From Azospirillum sp. RU38E (GTDB lineage: Bacteria > Pseudomonadota > Alphaproteobacteria > Azospirillales > Azospirillaceae), in NCBI RefSeq assembly GCF_900188385.1, contig NZ_FZOI01000010.1, forward strand, positions 124,001-188,000: 64,000 nt of DNA. Direction: 5' to 3'. The translations under genes and the position numbers were made by a program. Positions 1 through 10,960 of this stretch are shown piece by piece. Each line of letters starts with the position of its first letter. Position 1 is the first letter of the stretch. The notes under the pieces are model-generated. The model saw nothing but the letters and a program-made list of their open reading frames with translations. It made no database searches and was not told the origin of the DNA.

Positions 1-1
1 G

Positions 2-1045
2 CTCTCCACCCTGCCGGAACTGGCCGATGTCGGCAGCAATGCCCAGGATCAGGGGCTGGCCGTCTATATCACCATCGACCGGGCCAGTGCCGCGCGCTAC
101 GGCATCACGGCGGCCAATGTCGATGCGGCCCTTTATAACGCCTTCGGCCAGCGCATCATCTCCACCATCTTCACCCAGTCCAACCAGTACCGGGTTATCC
201 TTCAGGCCGATCCGGCTTTGCACGGGTCGGTGGAGGCGCTGGACAGCATCCGGCTGACCTCCAGCACCGGCGGGCAGGTGCCGCTCTCCAGCTTCGCCAC
301 GGTGAAGGAAACCGTGGCCCCGCTGCTGATCAGCCATCTGGGCCAGTTCCCGGCCAACACCATCTCCTTCAACACCGCCCCCGGTGTGGCCCTGGGCCAG
401 GCGGTGGACGCGATTGAGAAGGCGGAGGCGGAGTTGGGTGTGCCCAGCGGCACCGTCACCAGCTTCCAGGGGGCGGCGCTCGCCTTCCGCGCCTCGCTGG
501 CCAATGAGCTGTTCCTGGTGCTGGCCGCCGTGGTGACGATGTATATCGTGCTGGGCGTGCTGTATGAGAGCTTCGTGCATCCGGTGACGATCCTCTCCAC
601 CCTGCCATCGGCGGGCATCGGGGCGCTGCTGGCCCTGATGCTGGCGGGCAGCGATCTGGGGGTGATCGGCATTATCGGCATCGTGCTGCTGATCGGCATC
701 GTCAAGAAAAACGCCATCATGATGATCGACTTCGCCCTGGATGCGGAGCGTAACCAGGGCATGGCCCCGGCAGAGGCGATCTATCAGGCCTGCCTGCTGC
801 GCTTCCGCCCCATCATGATGACGACGATGGCGGCCCTGCTGGGGGCGCTGCCCCTGATGCTGGGCACCGGCATGGGGTCGGAACTGCGCCAGCCGCTGGG
901 TATTTCCATCGTCGGCGGGTTGATCGTCAGCCAGGTGCTGACCCTGTTCACCACCCCGGTGATCTATCTGGCCTTTGACAGCCTGTCCCGCCGCCTGCGC
1001 GGCACCAAGCCGGCCACGGCGGCTGAAGGGGAGGTCGCGTCATGA
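2..1045 (+). CDS. RND efflux permease, MdtB-like (5' truncated)
   Basis: This is the C-terminal third of a proton-driven inner-membrane drug-efflux permease. The frame is open from base 2, so the start lies outside the window. Visible are the end of the second porter loop and the last transmembrane block, with the family motif [18 protein letters not shown] (codons near 690-750) and the [10 protein letters not shown] stretch typical of AcrB/MdtB/MdtC proteins. The stop overlaps the next permease start (ATGA at 1042-1045), so the two are translationally coupled. Two different permeases in tandem is the MdtB-MdtC arrangement, where a heteromultimer works with one periplasmic adaptor. The adaptor gene is expected just upstream. 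The substrate cannot be told from sequence. Confidence 0.93.
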   Translation, partial: LSTLPELADVGSNAQDQGLAVYITIDRASAARYGITAANVDAALYNAFGQRIISTIFTQSNQYRVILQADPALHGSVEALDSIRLTSSTGGQVPLSSFATVKETVAPLLISHLGQFPANTISFNTAPGVALGQAVDAIEKAEAELGVPSGTVTSFQGAALAFRASLANELFLVLAAVVTMYIVLGVLYESFVHPVTILSTLPSAGIGALLALMLAGSDLGVIGIIGIVLLIGIVKKNAIMMIDFALDAERNQGMAPAEAIYQACLLRFRPIMMTTMAALLGALPLMLGTGMGSELRQPLGISIVGGLIVSQVLTLFTTPVIYLAFDSLSRRLRGTKPATAAEGEVAS

Positions 1046-4000
1046 GCCTGGTGGAACCCTTCATCCGCCGGCCGGTCGCCACCACTCTGCTGACCATCGG
1101 CATCGCGCTGGCGGGGATACTGTCTTACTTCTCCCTGCCGGTGGCGCCGCTGCCGCAGGTGGATTTCCCCACCATCTCCGTCCAGGCCTCCATGCCCGGT
1201 GCCAGCCCGGAGACGATGGCCACTAGTGTGGCCACGCCGCTGGAACGCCATCTGGGCCAGATCGCCGATGTGACGGAGATGACCTCCTCCAGTTCCACCG
1301 GCTCCACCCGCGTCATCCTGCAATTCGGCCTGGACCGCGATATTGACGGGGCGGCGCGCGATGTGCAGGCGGCGATCAACGCCGCCCGCGCCGACCTGCC
1401 CACCAGCCTGCGCAGCAACCCGACCTATCGCAAGGTCAACCCGGCCGACGCGCCGGTGATGATCCTGCGCATGACCTCGGCCAGCATGACGGCGGGTCAG
1501 GTCTATGATCAGGCGGCCACTGTGCTGCAACAGAAACTGTCGCAGGTGAAGGGTATCGGGCAGGTCAATATCGGCGGCAGTTCCCTGCCGGCCGTGCGGG
1601 TGGATGTGAACCCCAACGCCCTGTTCAAATATGGCATCGGGCTGGAACAGGTGCGCAGCGCCCTGTCGGCCGCCAATGCCAATACGCCCAAGGGGGCGAT
1701 TGAACAGGATGGCCAGCGCTTTCAGGTGCTGACCAATGATCAGGCCCGCAAGGCAGAGGATTACCGCGACCTGCTGATCGCCTATCGCAACGGCGCGGCG
1801 GTGAAGCTGACCGATGTGGCAGAGGTGACGCAGGGCGTGGAAGACCTGCGCAACCTGGGTCTGGCCAATGGTCAGCCGGCGGTGATGATGGTGCTGTTCC
1901 GCCAGCCCGGTGCCAATATCATCGAAACCGTGGACCGGGTGCGCGACATGCTGCCCGAACTGCGGCAGATGATCCCCGGCGATATTGATCTGGCCGTGGC
2001 GATGGACCGCACCACCACCATCCGTGCTTCGCTGAAGGATGTGGAACATACGCTGGCCATCGCCGTGGGGCTGGTGATCCTGGTGGTGTTCGCGTTTTTG
2101 CGTGATATCCGCGCCACCTTCATCCCCGGTGTCGCCACGGTGGTCTCGCTCTGCGGCACCTTCGGGGTGATGTACCTGATGGGCTACAGCCTGGATAACC
2201 TGTCCCTGATGGCGCTGACCATCGCCACCGGTTTCGTGGTCGATGATGCCATCGTGGTGCTGGAAAATGTCACCCGCCATGTCGAAGCCGGCATGGGCCG
2301 CTTTCAGGCGGCCCTGCTGGGCGCGCGGGAGGTGGCGTTTACCGTTATCTCCATGAGCGTGTCGCTGGTGGCGGTCTTCATCCCCATCCTGCTGATGGGC
2401 GGGGTGGTGGGGCGGCTGTTCAATGAATTTGCCGTCACCCTGTCGGCCGCCATCATGGTGTCGCTGGTGGTCTCCCTGACCGCCACGCCGATGATGTGCG
2501 CCTATCTTCTGTCGCCGCGCGCCGCGCATGAACGCGGCCAGGGCGGCTTTTTTGAGCGGCTGCAAGGCTGGTACGGCCATGGGCTGGACCGGGCGCTGGC
2601 CCATCCGCGTCTGGTGCTGCTGGCCCTGCTGGGCACGGTGGCGCTGAATGTCTATCTGTTCGGCGCCATCCCCAAGGGGTTCTTCCCCCAGCAGGATACG
2701 GGCCGCATCATGGGCATGGTGCAGGCCGACCAGACCATCTCCTTCCAGGCGATGCAGGACAAGCTGCGCCGCTTCGTTGCCATCGTGAAGGATGATCCGG
2801 CGGTGGAAACGGTGGTGGGCTTCACCGGCGGTGGCCAGTTGAATTCCGCCAATATGTTCATCTCCCTGAAGCCGCTGGCGGAACGCAAGATGTCCGCCGA
2901 TCAGGTGATTGCCCGGCTGCGCGGCAAGCTGGCCCCGGTGCCAGGCGCCAGCCTGTTCCTGCAGGCCGCACAGGATTTCCGCGTCGGCGGCCGCCCCGGC
3001 AATGCCCAGTATCAATATACGCTCTATGCCGACGATCTGGACGATCTGCGCACCTGGACGCCCCGGCTGACGGAGGCGCTGCGCAAGTCCCCGGAACTGG
3101 CGGATGTCAATTCCGACCAGCAGACCGGCGGGCAGGAGGTGGCGCTGGTCATCGACCGCGATGCCGCAGCCCGCCTGGGCATCAGCATGAGCCAGATTGA
3201 CAATACGCTCTATGATGCGTTCGGGCAGCGGCAGGTATCCACCATCTATAACCCGCTGAACCAGTATCATGTGGTGATGCAACTGGCCCCGCGCTTCTGG
3301 CAGGAACCCTCCACCCTGGACCAGATTTTCATCGCCAAGACCGCTGCGGCCGGCCAGCCCAGCACCATGATCCCGCTGTCGGCCATTGCCAGCCATGGTT
3401 TCGGCACCACGCCGCTGGCCGTCAATCACCAGGGGCATTTCGCCGCCGCCACCATCTCCTTCAACCTGCCACCGGGCAAGTCACTGTCCGATGCGGTGCA
3501 GGTGATCGACCGGGCGGCGGCCGATATCGGGATGCCGGCCAGCGTGCATGGCGGCTTCCAGGGCACGGCCCAGGCGTTCCAGTCCTCGTTGTCCAACCAG
3601 CCCTTGCTGATCCTGGCGGCGATGGTGGCGGTCTATGTGGTGCTGGGGATGCTCTATGAAAGCTATATCCACCCCATCACCATCCTTTCCACCCTGCCAT
3701 CGGCGGGGGTGGGGGCGGTGCTGGCCCTGATGGCGTTCGATACGGAATTCAGCCTGATTGCCCTGATCGGCGTCATCCTGTTGATCGGTATCGTGAAAAA
3801 GAACGCCATCATGATGATCGATTTCGCGCTCGATGCGCAGCGCCACCAGGGGCTGACGGCGAAAGCGGCGATCCGGCAGGCCAGCCTGCTGCGCTTCCGC
3901 CCCATCCTGATGACCACCATGGTGGCTTTGCTGGGGGCGGTGCCGCTGGCCATCGGCACCGGCGATGGGGCCGAACTGCGCCAGCCGCTGGGCATTGCCA

Positions 4001-4137
4001 TCATGGGCGGGCTGGTCATCAGCCAGCTTCTGACGCTTTTCACCACACCCATTGTCTATCTTTACCTCGACCGGCTGCGGGGACGGCGTGACGACCGCCC
4101 GATACCCCACGTGACGGCACCGGAGACCGGCGCATGA
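1042..4137 (+). CDS. RND efflux permease, MdtC-like
   Basis: This is a full-length (1031 aa) RND inner-membrane transporter of the hydrophobe/amphiphile efflux class. It has the usual N-terminal helix (residues about 10-30), a first periplasmic porter domain, a central membrane block with the proton-relay motif [12 protein letters not shown] near residue 400, a second porter domain, and the C-terminal motif [18 protein letters not shown] near residue 920. The start ATG overlaps the previous permease stop, and its own stop overlaps the start of the outer-membrane factor gene at 4134. This is therefore a tightly packed adaptor-permease-permease-channel operon. It probably exports drugs or bile-like compounds; the specific substrate is unknown. 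Confidence 0.95.
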   Translation: MSLVEPFIRRPVATTLLTIGIALAGILSYFSLPVAPLPQVDFPTISVQASMPGASPETMATSVATPLERHLGQIADVTEMTSSSSTGSTRVILQFGLDRDIDGAARDVQAAINAARADLPTSLRSNPTYRKVNPADAPVMILRMTSASMTAGQVYDQAATVLQQKLSQVKGIGQVNIGGSSLPAVRVDVNPNALFKYGIGLEQVRSALSAANANTPKGAIEQDGQRFQVLTNDQARKAEDYRDLLIAYRNGAAVKLTDVAEVTQGVEDLRNLGLANGQPAVMMVLFRQPGANIIETVDRVRDMLPELRQMIPGDIDLAVAMDRTTTIRASLKDVEHTLAIAVGLVILVVFAFLRDIRATFIPGVATVVSLCGTFGVMYLMGYSLDNLSLMALTIATGFVVDDAIVVLENVTRHVEAGMGRFQAALLGAREVAFTVISMSVSLVAVFIPILLMGGVVGRLFNEFAVTLSAAIMVSLVVSLTATPMMCAYLLSPRAAHERGQGGFFERLQGWYGHGLDRALAHPRLVLLALLGTVALNVYLFGAIPKGFFPQQDTGRIMGMVQADQTISFQAMQDKLRRFVAIVKDDPAVETVVGFTGGGQLNSANMFISLKPLAERKMSADQVIARLRGKLAPVPGASLFLQAAQDFRVGGRPGNAQYQYTLYADDLDDLRTWTPRLTEALRKSPELADVNSDQQTGGQEVALVIDRDAAARLGISMSQIDNTLYDAFGQRQVSTIYNPLNQYHVVMQLAPRFWQEPSTLDQIFIAKTAAAGQPSTMIPLSAIASHGFGTTPLAVNHQGHFAAATISFNLPPGKSLSDAVQVIDRAAADIGMPASVHGGFQGTAQAFQSSLSNQPLLILAAMVAVYVVLGMLYESYIHPITILSTLPSAGVGAVLALMAFDTEFSLIALIGVILLIGIVKKNAIMMIDFALDAQRHQGLTAKAAIRQASLLRFRPILMTTMVALLGAVPLAIGTGDGAELRQPLGIAIMGGLVISQLLTLFTTPIVYLYLDRLRGRRDDRPIPHVTAPETGA

Positions 4138-5546
4138 AACCCCATCCCCTGATCCTCTCCCTGGGCCTGATCCTTCCCCTGGCGGCCTGCACCGCCGGGC
4201 CGGATTACCAGAAGCCGCAGGCCCCGCTGTCCAGCCAGTTCAAGGAACAGCCCGAGGGCTGGCGGCAGGCCAATCCTGCCGGCGTGGCGCAGGACCAATG
4301 GTGGTCGCTGTTCGCCAATGCCGAACTGGACGGGTTGATGCGGCAGGTGGAGGTGGGCAACCAGAACCTTGCCGCCGCAGAGGCCGCCTATCGTCAGGCG
4401 CTGGCGGCGGTGGATTCCGCCGATGCCGCCTTCTTCCCCACGGTCAGCGCCAGTGCCGCGGCCAGCCGGGCGCGCAGCAACAGCAGCAGCACGCTGACCG
4501 GGCGGGAGACAACCAGTTACCGTAACAGCCGCAGCCTGACGTTGGGGGCAAGCTGGGCCCCGGATATCTGGGGCTCAGTCCGCCGGGCTTCCGAACAGGC
4601 GGGGGCCACGGCCCAGGCCAGTGCCGCCGAACTGGCAGCGGCCCGCCTGTCGGCCCAGACGGCGCTGGCCACCGCCTATTTCCAACTGCGGTCGCTGGAC
4701 AGCCAGTCCAAGCTGTTGGCGGCCACGGTGGCCGCCTATCAGCGCTCCCTGGAAATCGCCCGCAACCGTCGTGCATCTGATCTGGGCTCTTCGGCCGATG
4801 TGGCCCAGGCCCAGGCGCAATATGACAGCGCCCGGGCCAATGCCATCGCGCTGACATCCCAGCGGGCAGCCCTGGAACATGCCATTGCCGTGCTGGTGGG
4901 CAAGCCGCCGGCTGATTTCTCCCTGCCCGTGGCCGACCTGCCGACCCAGGTGCCGGCGGTGCCCGCCGCCCTGCCGGCCAGCCTGCTGGAACGCCGGCCG
5001 GATATTGTGGTGGCGGAACGCCGGATGGCGGCGGCCAATGCCAAGATCGGTGTGGCCAGTGCCGCCTATTTCCCCAATGTCACCTTGAGTGCCAGCAGCG
5101 GCTTCAGCGCTTCGGCCCTCGGCGATCTGCTGCGCGCCTCCAACTTCGTCTGGTCGGTGGGGCCGCAACTGGCGGAAAGCCTGTTCGACGGCGGCGCGCG
5201 TGACGCCGCCAAGGCGCAGGCCATCGCCGCCTATGACCAGCAGGTGGCCAGCTATCGCCAGACGGTGCTGACCAGTCTGCAGGCGGTGGAAGATCAGCTT
5301 TCCAGCCTGAACGCCCTGCAAGGCCAGATCGATGCGCGCGATCAGGCCGTGGCGGCGGCGACGGAGGCCGAACGCATCGTGTTGAACCAGTACAAGGCCG
5401 GCACGGTGGGCTATACGGAGGTGATTACCGCCCAGACGGCGGCCTTATCGGCCCGCCAATCGGCCCTGACCGTCCGCCAGAACCGGCTGACGGCGACGGT
5501 GGCCCTGCTGGAGGCGCTGGGCGGCGGGTGGCAGGCGGCGCGGTGA
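4134..5546 (+). CDS. RND efflux outer-membrane lipoprotein, NodT/OprM family
   Basis: This is the TolC-like outer-membrane channel for the preceding RND pump (470 aa). The N terminus is a lipoprotein signal with lipobox LAAC and the acylated cysteine at residue 19, followed by the GPDYQKP motif common to NodT/OprM proteins. Two long, alanine- and glutamine-rich coiled helical repeats follow, including [18 protein letters not shown] near residue 285, the hallmark of the family. The start overlaps the permease stop, so it is the last gene of the operon. A short GC-rich hairpin lies just after the stop. Confidence 0.94.
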   Translation: MKPHPLILSLGLILPLAACTAGPDYQKPQAPLSSQFKEQPEGWRQANPAGVAQDQWWSLFANAELDGLMRQVEVGNQNLAAAEAAYRQALAAVDSADAAFFPTVSASAAASRARSNSSSTLTGRETTSYRNSRSLTLGASWAPDIWGSVRRASEQAGATAQASAAELAAARLSAQTALATAYFQLRSLDSQSKLLAATVAAYQRSLEIARNRRASDLGSSADVAQAQAQYDSARANAIALTSQRAALEHAIAVLVGKPPADFSLPVADLPTQVPAVPAALPASLLERRPDIVVAERRMAAANAKIGVASAAYFPNVTLSASSGFSASALGDLLRASNFVWSVGPQLAESLFDGGARDAAKAQAIAAYDQQVASYRQTVLTSLQAVEDQLSSLNALQGQIDARDQAVAAATEAERIVLNQYKAGTVGYTEVITAQTAALSARQSALTVRQNRLTATVALLEALGGGWQAAR

Positions 5547-5550
5547 GCGG

Positions 5551-5566
5551 GGGGCATCCATGCCCC
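5551..5566. terminator. Short hairpin between convergent genes
   Basis: GGGGCA-TCCA-TGCCCC forms a 6-bp GC stem in the 31-bp gap between the efflux operon stop (5546) and the LysR stop (5578). No T-run follows on either strand, so it is at best a weak bidirectional terminator. Confidence 0.3.
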
Positions 5567-5577
5567 TGCAACCATCC

Positions 5578-6555
5578 TCAGGCCAGCGTGCAGCTTTCAT
5601 CCTCTGCGGCCATCAGTTCCTTTCCACACTCCGCCATGCCGTCTTCCCCCTGCAACAGGGGGCAGCCCTGGAAAATGCCGATGATCCAGTCAATGAAGAC
5701 GCGCACGCGCGGCGACAGTTGCCGGCTCTGCGGATAGGCCACATGCACCGGCACCGGGGCGGGGCGCCAGGGGGCCAGCACCTCCACCAGCGCGCCGCTT
5801 TGCAGGTGGGGCAGCACCATGAAGCGGCCGGGCTGCAACAGCCCATACCCTTCCAGCCCGCAGGCCACATAGGCCTCGCTGTCATTGACGGCGATGGCGC
5901 TGCGGACGGGCCGTTCCACAGTCTCCCCATCGATGGCGAAATGGAATTCGCTGAGCCGGCCGGACTGGGTGGTGAATTTGCGCACGCCCTTATGCAGGGC
6001 CAGATCGTCCGGTGAGGCCGGGATGCCATAACGGGCCAGGTAGGCCGGGCTGGCACAGGTCAACCGCGACAGCAAGCCGATCCGCCGCGCCACCAGGGAA
6101 GAGGAGACGGGCAGATCGCCCACCCGCAGCACGCAATCCACCCCTTCCTGGATCAGGTCGATGGGCCGGTCGCTCATCCCCAGTTTCAATTCGATATCGG
6201 GATAGAGCGTATTGAAGCCGCAGAGGGAGGGCACCACGATCAGCCGCCCGATGGAGGTCGGCATATCCACATGCAGCCGTCCGCGCGGCTTGCGCTTTTC
6301 ATCGAAGAAGGAGCCCTCCACCTCTTCGATGTCGGCCAGGATGCGCTGGGCGCGCTCGTAATAGGCGGCACCATCCAGTGTCAGGTTCAGCCGTCGGGTC
6401 GTGCGCTGCAACAGCCGCACGCCCAGATAGGCTTCCAGATTCTGGATGATGGTGGTGACGGAGGCACGCGGCAGGCCCAGCGTATCGGCGGCACGGGCGA
6501 AGCCATTGGCATCCACCACGCGCACGAAAACCTGCATCGCCTGAAGCCTGTCCAT
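5578..6555 (-). CDS. LysR-family transcriptional regulator
   Basis: This is a 325-aa LysR regulator. It has an N-terminal winged helix (residues 1-60, with FVRVVDANGFARAADTLG and an ASVTTIIQNLEAYLGVRLLQRTTR recognition segment) and a C-terminal substrate-binding domain (residues about 90-300). It resembles the CrgA/AaeR-type branch. The frame runs 41 codons further upstream, but the ATG at 6555 is chosen because AAGGGGTGG sits just before it and the family starts with MDRLQAM-like residues. It converges on the efflux operon. A perfect 11-bp inverted repeat 93 bp upstream could be its autoregulatory site or serve the TonB receptor on the other side. The effector is unknown. Confidence 0.92.
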   Translation of the reverse strand: MDRLQAMQVFVRVVDANGFARAADTLGLPRASVTTIIQNLEAYLGVRLLQRTTRRLNLTLDGAAYYERAQRILADIEEVEGSFFDEKRKPRGRLHVDMPTSIGRLIVVPSLCGFNTLYPDIELKLGMSDRPIDLIQEGVDCVLRVGDLPVSSSLVARRIGLLSRLTCASPAYLARYGIPASPDDLALHKGVRKFTTQSGRLSEFHFAIDGETVERPVRSAIAVNDSEAYVACGLEGYGLLQPGRFMVLPHLQSGALVEVLAPWRPAPVPVHVAYPQSRQLSPRVRVFIDWIIGIFQGCPLLQGEDGMAECGKELMAAEDESCTLA

Positions 6556-6647
6556 GGCCGCCACCCCTTGCTGAAACCAGGGCAGAAGAGTGGGCATCCA
6601 GGCCACACTTTGCAAGCCGAAGCCGGTTTGTTGCTGGCCGGTAACTG

Positions 6648-6690
6648 AATACGTATGCGTCGCATTGCAACAAATCACTGCATACGTATT
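6648..6690. promoter_or_regulatory. Perfect 11-bp inverted repeat, candidate operator
   Basis: AATACGTATGC (6648-6658) and GCATACGTATT (6680-6690) are exact reverse complements separated by 21 bp. Each arm contains the 8-bp self-palindrome ATACGTAT. The repeat lies 93 bp upstream of the LysR start and about 365 bp upstream of the TonB receptor start. Position and symmetry fit a dimer-of-dimers operator for the adjacent LysR protein. That assignment is inference. Confidence 0.55.
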
Positions 6691-7054
6691 TTCATGCTCC
6701 CGATGGAAGGGGCTTTTTATCTAAACTAACCCCAGATCAAGTCCGTTCCCCCGACATTTGCCGGGGGTGACAAAGAAACAGGAATGGCAAAGGATGGAAG
6801 CAGCAAGCGACCTGTCCTGTTAACCATTCAGGGAAATCTGGGGAGCGTTTGACGATACACAAACAGCGGTGACCATAATATTTGGTCCTGATCCCTGTTC
6901 TGTTGAGCAACTTCCAAACAAGACGTGACAATCCGCCGAAGGGGCAGGGCGCTCCCCGGCGGGAATGGTACCGGTTTGCCTGTGTGTCAGGCGACCAATT
7001 GACGGTTCAACGAAGAACAAGCAGCGTCATCGACGCTTTGGGGAGTGAGTAGGA
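6691..7054 (+). other. Intergenic region upstream of TonB receptor
   Basis: This 364-bp stretch contains no supportable gene. It holds a small hairpin (CCCCCG at 6748-6753 paired with CGGGGG at 6762-6767). A relatively AT-rich part has a TTGACG box at 6849-6854 and a CATAAT-like box about 19 bp downstream; the spacing is long, so a promoter here is only a guess. The receptor has a GGGAGTGAGTAGGA leader just before its ATG. Confidence 0.4.
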
Positions 7055-9778
7055 ATGTCCAAGCACAAGAATCTGCGCCTGGCGCTGGGCGTCACGGTTG
7101 CCGCCATTTCGCTGCTGCCGGCCGGTCTGGCGCTGGCCCAGGCGGCCCCGGCTGGCGATACGCTTGATGAGATTGTCGTCTCCGGCTATCGCCAGTCGCT
7201 GGAAAATGCCATCGCCCTGAAGCGGGAATCCAGCCAGATCGTTGAGGCTGTCTCGGCGGAGGATATTGGCAAGCTGCCGGACAATTCCATTGCGGAGGCC
7301 ATTGCCCGCCTGCCGGGTATTGCTGCCCAGCGCGTCGATGGCCGCGCCCAGTCGATCAGCCTGCGCGGCCTGGGGCCGGATTTCACCGCCACCCTGCTGA
7401 ACGGGCGTGAACAGGTCAGCACCGGCAATAACCGCTCCGTCGAGTTCGACCAATACCCGTCGGAAGTGATGAGCAGCGTGTTGGTCTATAAGTCACCGGA
7501 AGCCGGCGTGGTCGGCCAGGGTCTGGCCGGCACGGTGGACCTGCGCACCATGCGCCCGTTGCAGCATGGCAAGCGGGTGATGGCCATGTCGGCCCGCACT
7601 GAACTGGCCGGCAATGGCAAGCTGAACCCCGACAGCGACAAGCTGGGCTATCGCGTCACCGGTGCCTATGTCGACCAGTTCGCCAATGACACGCTGGGGG
7701 TTGCCATCAGCGTGGCCCATATCAACCAGCCGACCCAGACCAAATATTCCCGCGCCTGGGGCTATCCGCTCTCCGGGCCGGCGGACACGCCGCCGCGTGT
7801 GCTGGGCGGCATTGAAAACCGGGTGAATTCCGAAACGCTGAAGCGTACCGGCGTGACCGCCACGGTGGAATATGAACCCACCGACAATTTTGCCACCACG
7901 CTGGACCTTTATTATTCCCATTTCGATGATGACCAGATTCAGCGCGGCGTGGAGATGCCCTTCTATTGGGGTGGCCTGACCCCGGTGGTGGGTTCGGTCG
8001 ATAATGGTCTGGTGACGGCAGGCAGCTTCAACAATGTGAAGGGTGTTGTGCGCAACGACATGCGCACCACCAAGTCCGACCTGTTCTCCGCCGGCTGGAA
8101 CGGCAAATATACGGTGGATAGCTGGACCCTGGCCCTGGATGCCAGCTACAGCAAGGTGAAGCGCGACAGCGAGCGGCTGGAAACCTATGCCGGCACCGGC
8201 CGTGCCGGGGTGGGGGCCACCGACCGGGTGGATTTCACCACCGGCAACGATGGCAACCGCCTGACCAGCCGCCTGAACTATGCCGACCCGTCGCTGATCC
8301 TGCTGACCGGCCCGCAGGGCTGGGGCGGGGATGTGGTGCCCGGTGGCCAGGATGGCTATCTCAACAAGCCGCATGTTGATGACAAGCTGTGGGCCGTGCG
8401 CGGCGACATCACCAAGGAATTCGACGACAGCGCCGTGAAATCCGTCAAGCTGGGGGTCAATTACTCCTCCCGTGACAAGACGTACCGCCAGGATGAATTC
8501 TATCTGGCGCTGACCGCCAATGTGAAAGACCCCAAGCACAACACGTCCGTCCCCATTCCCGCCGCCGCCCTGGTCGGCGGGGCGGCCGATCTTTCCTTCA
8601 TCGGGGTGGGCAATGTCATCGCCTATGATCCCCGCTATCTGCTGGGCAATGGCTTCTACACGCAGATCGCCTGCCCGCGGGTGGATTGCGCCGTCAGCCC
8701 CTGGGATCTCAACGAAGATATCGTCACCGGCTTCATCAAGGCCGATATCGAACAGGATTTGGGCGACGTCACCCTGACCGGGAATGTCGGCCTGCAGGTG
8801 GTGCATACCGACCAGAGCAGCTATGGCGCTGCCGTGACCGGCCCCGGCCTGTTCGTCATGCGCACCGATGGGCTGAAATATACCGAGCTGCTGCCCTCGG
8901 CCAATCTGGTGTTTGCCCTGCCCAACCCGGATCATAAAATCCGCGTTGGCCTCTCCCGGCAGATGGCGCGGGCCCGGCCGGATGAGCTGCGCGCCTCCAC
9001 CAAGGTGACGTTTGATGAAACCCGCGTCAACAACACCAACCCCGATGTTTCGGCCTGGAAGGCGGAAGGTGGCAATGCCCAGCTGAAGCCCTGGATGGCC
9101 AATGCGCTGGATGTCACCTACGAATATTATTTCAGCAAGGCCGGCTATGTTGCCCTGAATGGCTTCTATAAGGATCTGAAGACCTATATCTACAAGCAGG
9201 CGACAGTCTTTGACTTTACCGGCTTTGCCTATACCGGCAACCGGGCGCCGGTGACCAACCTGGGTCTCAATACCCGCCCCGTCAATGGCGATGGCGGCAC
9301 GCTGAAGGGCGTGGAACTGGCCTTGTCCCTGCCGTTCGAGGATATTCACCCGGCGCTGGAAGGGTTCGGCCTGACGGCCAATGTCGGTTACACCAAGACC
9401 AGCATTTCGCCCGATGGCCCCGGTTCCAGCCAGCCGATTCCCGGCTTCTCCAAATGGACGCCGCAGGGCACCTTCTATTACGACCTGAACGGCATCTCCG
9501 CCCGTGTCTCCGTCTCGCACCGTTCCAAGTACCGGGCAGAGGTGAATGGTTTCGGTGAGGGCCGTACCCTGCGTAATGGCAAGGCCGAAACGCTGGTCGA
9601 TGCCCAGATCGGCTATGAGTTCCAGGAAGGCGATCTGGAGGGGCTGTCCATCGTTCTCCAGGGTTACAACCTCACCGACGAGGCTTTTGTGACCTATGAG
9701 AATGACGATACCCGCAACACCATCAATTACGAAAAATATGGCAGCCGCTATCTGCTGGGCGTCTCCTACAAGTTCTGA
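7055..9778 (+). CDS. TonB-dependent outer-membrane receptor
   Basis: This 907-aa receptor belongs to the large Caulobacter/Xanthomonas type that imports sugars, oligosaccharides or other nutrients. A signal peptide (residues 1-29, ending LALAQA) is followed by a TonB box (DEIVVSGYR). The plug domain (residues about 45-160) has the motifs KLPDNSIAEAIARLPG and ISLRGLGPDFTATLLNGRE. A 22-strand barrel ends in the outer-membrane signature YLLGVSYKF. It stands alone, with its own terminator immediately downstream and no enzyme beside it, so the ligand cannot be predicted. The LysR gene and the 6648 inverted repeat upstream are possible controls. Confidence 0.95.
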   Translation: MSKHKNLRLALGVTVAAISLLPAGLALAQAAPAGDTLDEIVVSGYRQSLENAIALKRESSQIVEAVSAEDIGKLPDNSIAEAIARLPGIAAQRVDGRAQSISLRGLGPDFTATLLNGREQVSTGNNRSVEFDQYPSEVMSSVLVYKSPEAGVVGQGLAGTVDLRTMRPLQHGKRVMAMSARTELAGNGKLNPDSDKLGYRVTGAYVDQFANDTLGVAISVAHINQPTQTKYSRAWGYPLSGPADTPPRVLGGIENRVNSETLKRTGVTATVEYEPTDNFATTLDLYYSHFDDDQIQRGVEMPFYWGGLTPVVGSVDNGLVTAGSFNNVKGVVRNDMRTTKSDLFSAGWNGKYTVDSWTLALDASYSKVKRDSERLETYAGTGRAGVGATDRVDFTTGNDGNRLTSRLNYADPSLILLTGPQGWGGDVVPGGQDGYLNKPHVDDKLWAVRGDITKEFDDSAVKSVKLGVNYSSRDKTYRQDEFYLALTANVKDPKHNTSVPIPAAALVGGAADLSFIGVGNVIAYDPRYLLGNGFYTQIACPRVDCAVSPWDLNEDIVTGFIKADIEQDLGDVTLTGNVGLQVVHTDQSSYGAAVTGPGLFVMRTDGLKYTELLPSANLVFALPNPDHKIRVGLSRQMARARPDELRASTKVTFDETRVNNTNPDVSAWKAEGGNAQLKPWMANALDVTYEYYFSKAGYVALNGFYKDLKTYIYKQATVFDFTGFAYTGNRAPVTNLGLNTRPVNGDGGTLKGVELALSLPFEDIHPALEGFGLTANVGYTKTSISPDGPGSSQPIPGFSKWTPQGTFYYDLNGISARVSVSHRSKYRAEVNGFGEGRTLRNGKAETLVDAQIGYEFQEGDLEGLSIVLQGYNLTDEAFVTYENDDTRNTINYEKYGSRYLLGVSYKF

Positions 9779-9814
9779 TCCCGTTCCGCTCCGCCCTTCC
9801 TCCCCGCCTCCCAC

Positions 9815-9848
9815 CCCCGCCGGTCTTGCCGGCGGGGTTTCTTTTTTT
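9815..9848 (+). terminator. Rho-independent terminator after TonB receptor
   Basis: A 9-bp perfect GC stem (CCCCGCCGG 9815-9823, CCGGCGGGG 9829-9837) with a 5-nt loop is followed by TTTCTTTTTTT. It lies 36 bp after the receptor stop and is a textbook intrinsic terminator. Confidence 0.93.
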
Positions 9849-9988
9849 AACCAGGTTTAACCTTCCCCTGCCAGAGTAGGCCCCAGCCCCGGTCCCAGAC
9901 AGGTGGGCATCTGCCAGATGGCCCCCAGGGCCAGGGCGGCAGCGTCAGAAGGCGCTAGATCCAAATCCATCCACGAAGGAAACAGATC

Positions 9989-10939
9989 ATGGCTTCTATT
10001 CTGACGAACGTCGGCTCGATGGTTGCGCTCCAGACGCTGCGCTCCACCACTGCCAATCTGGAAACCACCCAGAACCGTATTTCCACCGGCATGAAGGTGT
10101 CGACCGCCAAGGACAATTCGTCCTACTGGTCGATCGCCACCACCATGAAGTCCGACGTGTCGGCCCTGAAGGTGCTGAACGAGAATATCTCGCTCTCCGC
10201 CGCCACGGTCTCCACCGCCCGCGTGGGTGTGGAAAACATCAACGGCCTGATGTCCAAGATCAACGATCAGCTGACCCTGGCCACGTCCGCCTCGGTTGAT
10301 CACGACAAGATCGCCAACGAAATCGACAGCTTGGTCGCCCAGGTGACGTCCACCATCAAGGCTTCCAGCTATAACGGCGAAAACCTGCTGGACAATATCA
10401 AGACCACCACCCTGGTCGTCTCGGTCAAGCGCGACGATACCGGCGTGTCGGCCGTGACCGACAGCATCAAGGCGCAGAACCTGGGTGCCAGCGCCACCCC
10501 GCCGACGGCGACGGTGACGCAGCAGACCACCAACCCGACGACCGGTGTCACCACCGGTACGGCCGCTTACAATGCCGGCACCGGCGCCACCGTGACCGAC
10601 TTCATCACCGGCATCTCTGCCGCGCTGAAGGCCGGTACCACCTCGGTTGACCGTGCCGCCATGGCCAAGGCCATCCAGGCCGAAATCGACACCCAGATGG
10701 ACACGGTCACCGCCTATGCCGCCGAGCTGGGTGCTGTCGGTACCCGTCTGGAGTTGCAGCAGGACTTCACCAGCAAGCTGGTGGACAGCTTGAATACCGG
10801 TATCGGTGCTCTGGTCGACGCGGATCTGAATGAAGAATCCGCTCGTCTGCAGGCCCTGCAGGTGCAGCAGCAGCTGGGTACCCAGGCGCTGTCCATCGCC
10901 AACCAGGCCCCGCAGAACATCCTGTCGCTGTTCCGTTAA
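9989..10939 (+). CDS. fliC: Flagellin
   Basis: This is a structural flagellin of 316 aa. The N-terminal D0/D1 domain (residues 1-140) carries the conserved heptads (LRSTTANLETTQNRISTG, SSYWSIATTMKSDV). A short Thr/Gly/Ala-rich variable middle (residues about 165-205) replaces the large D2/D3 domains of enterobacteria. The C-terminal D1/D0 helix ends ALSIANQAPQNILSLFR. No signal peptide is present, as expected for a type III-exported filament subunit. It heads a cluster with flaF and flbT, the alphaproteobacterial controllers of flagellin secretion and mRNA use. No convincing sigma-54 or sigma-28 promoter was found in 9849-9988. Confidence 0.95.
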   Translation: MASILTNVGSMVALQTLRSTTANLETTQNRISTGMKVSTAKDNSSYWSIATTMKSDVSALKVLNENISLSAATVSTARVGVENINGLMSKINDQLTLATSASVDHDKIANEIDSLVAQVTSTIKASSYNGENLLDNIKTTTLVVSVKRDDTGVSAVTDSIKAQNLGASATPPTATVTQQTTNPTTGVTTGTAAYNAGTGATVTDFITGISAALKAGTTSVDRAAMAKAIQAEIDTQMDTVTAYAAELGAVGTRLELQQDFTSKLVDSLNTGIGALVDADLNEESARLQALQVQQQLGTQALSIANQAPQNILSLFR

Positions 10940-10960
10940 TAGCGGCCTGTTCTTGCGTCT

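Noticed and set aside
964-3438. 824-codon open frame on the minus strand opposite the RND permease
   Set aside because: It is a GC-rich antisense shadow with His/Gln/Gly-rich composition, no domain and no ribosome site. The plus-strand frame is an unmistakable RND protein.
7493-9814. 773-codon minus-strand frame opposite the TonB receptor
   Set aside because: Low-complexity antisense translation; the plus strand encodes a full TonB receptor with its own terminator.
9849-9988. Search for sigma-54 or sigma-28 promoter before flagellin
   Set aside because: No sequence close to TGGCAC-N5-TTGC or to TAAA-N15-GCCGATAA was found; a promoter must exist but I cannot place it.
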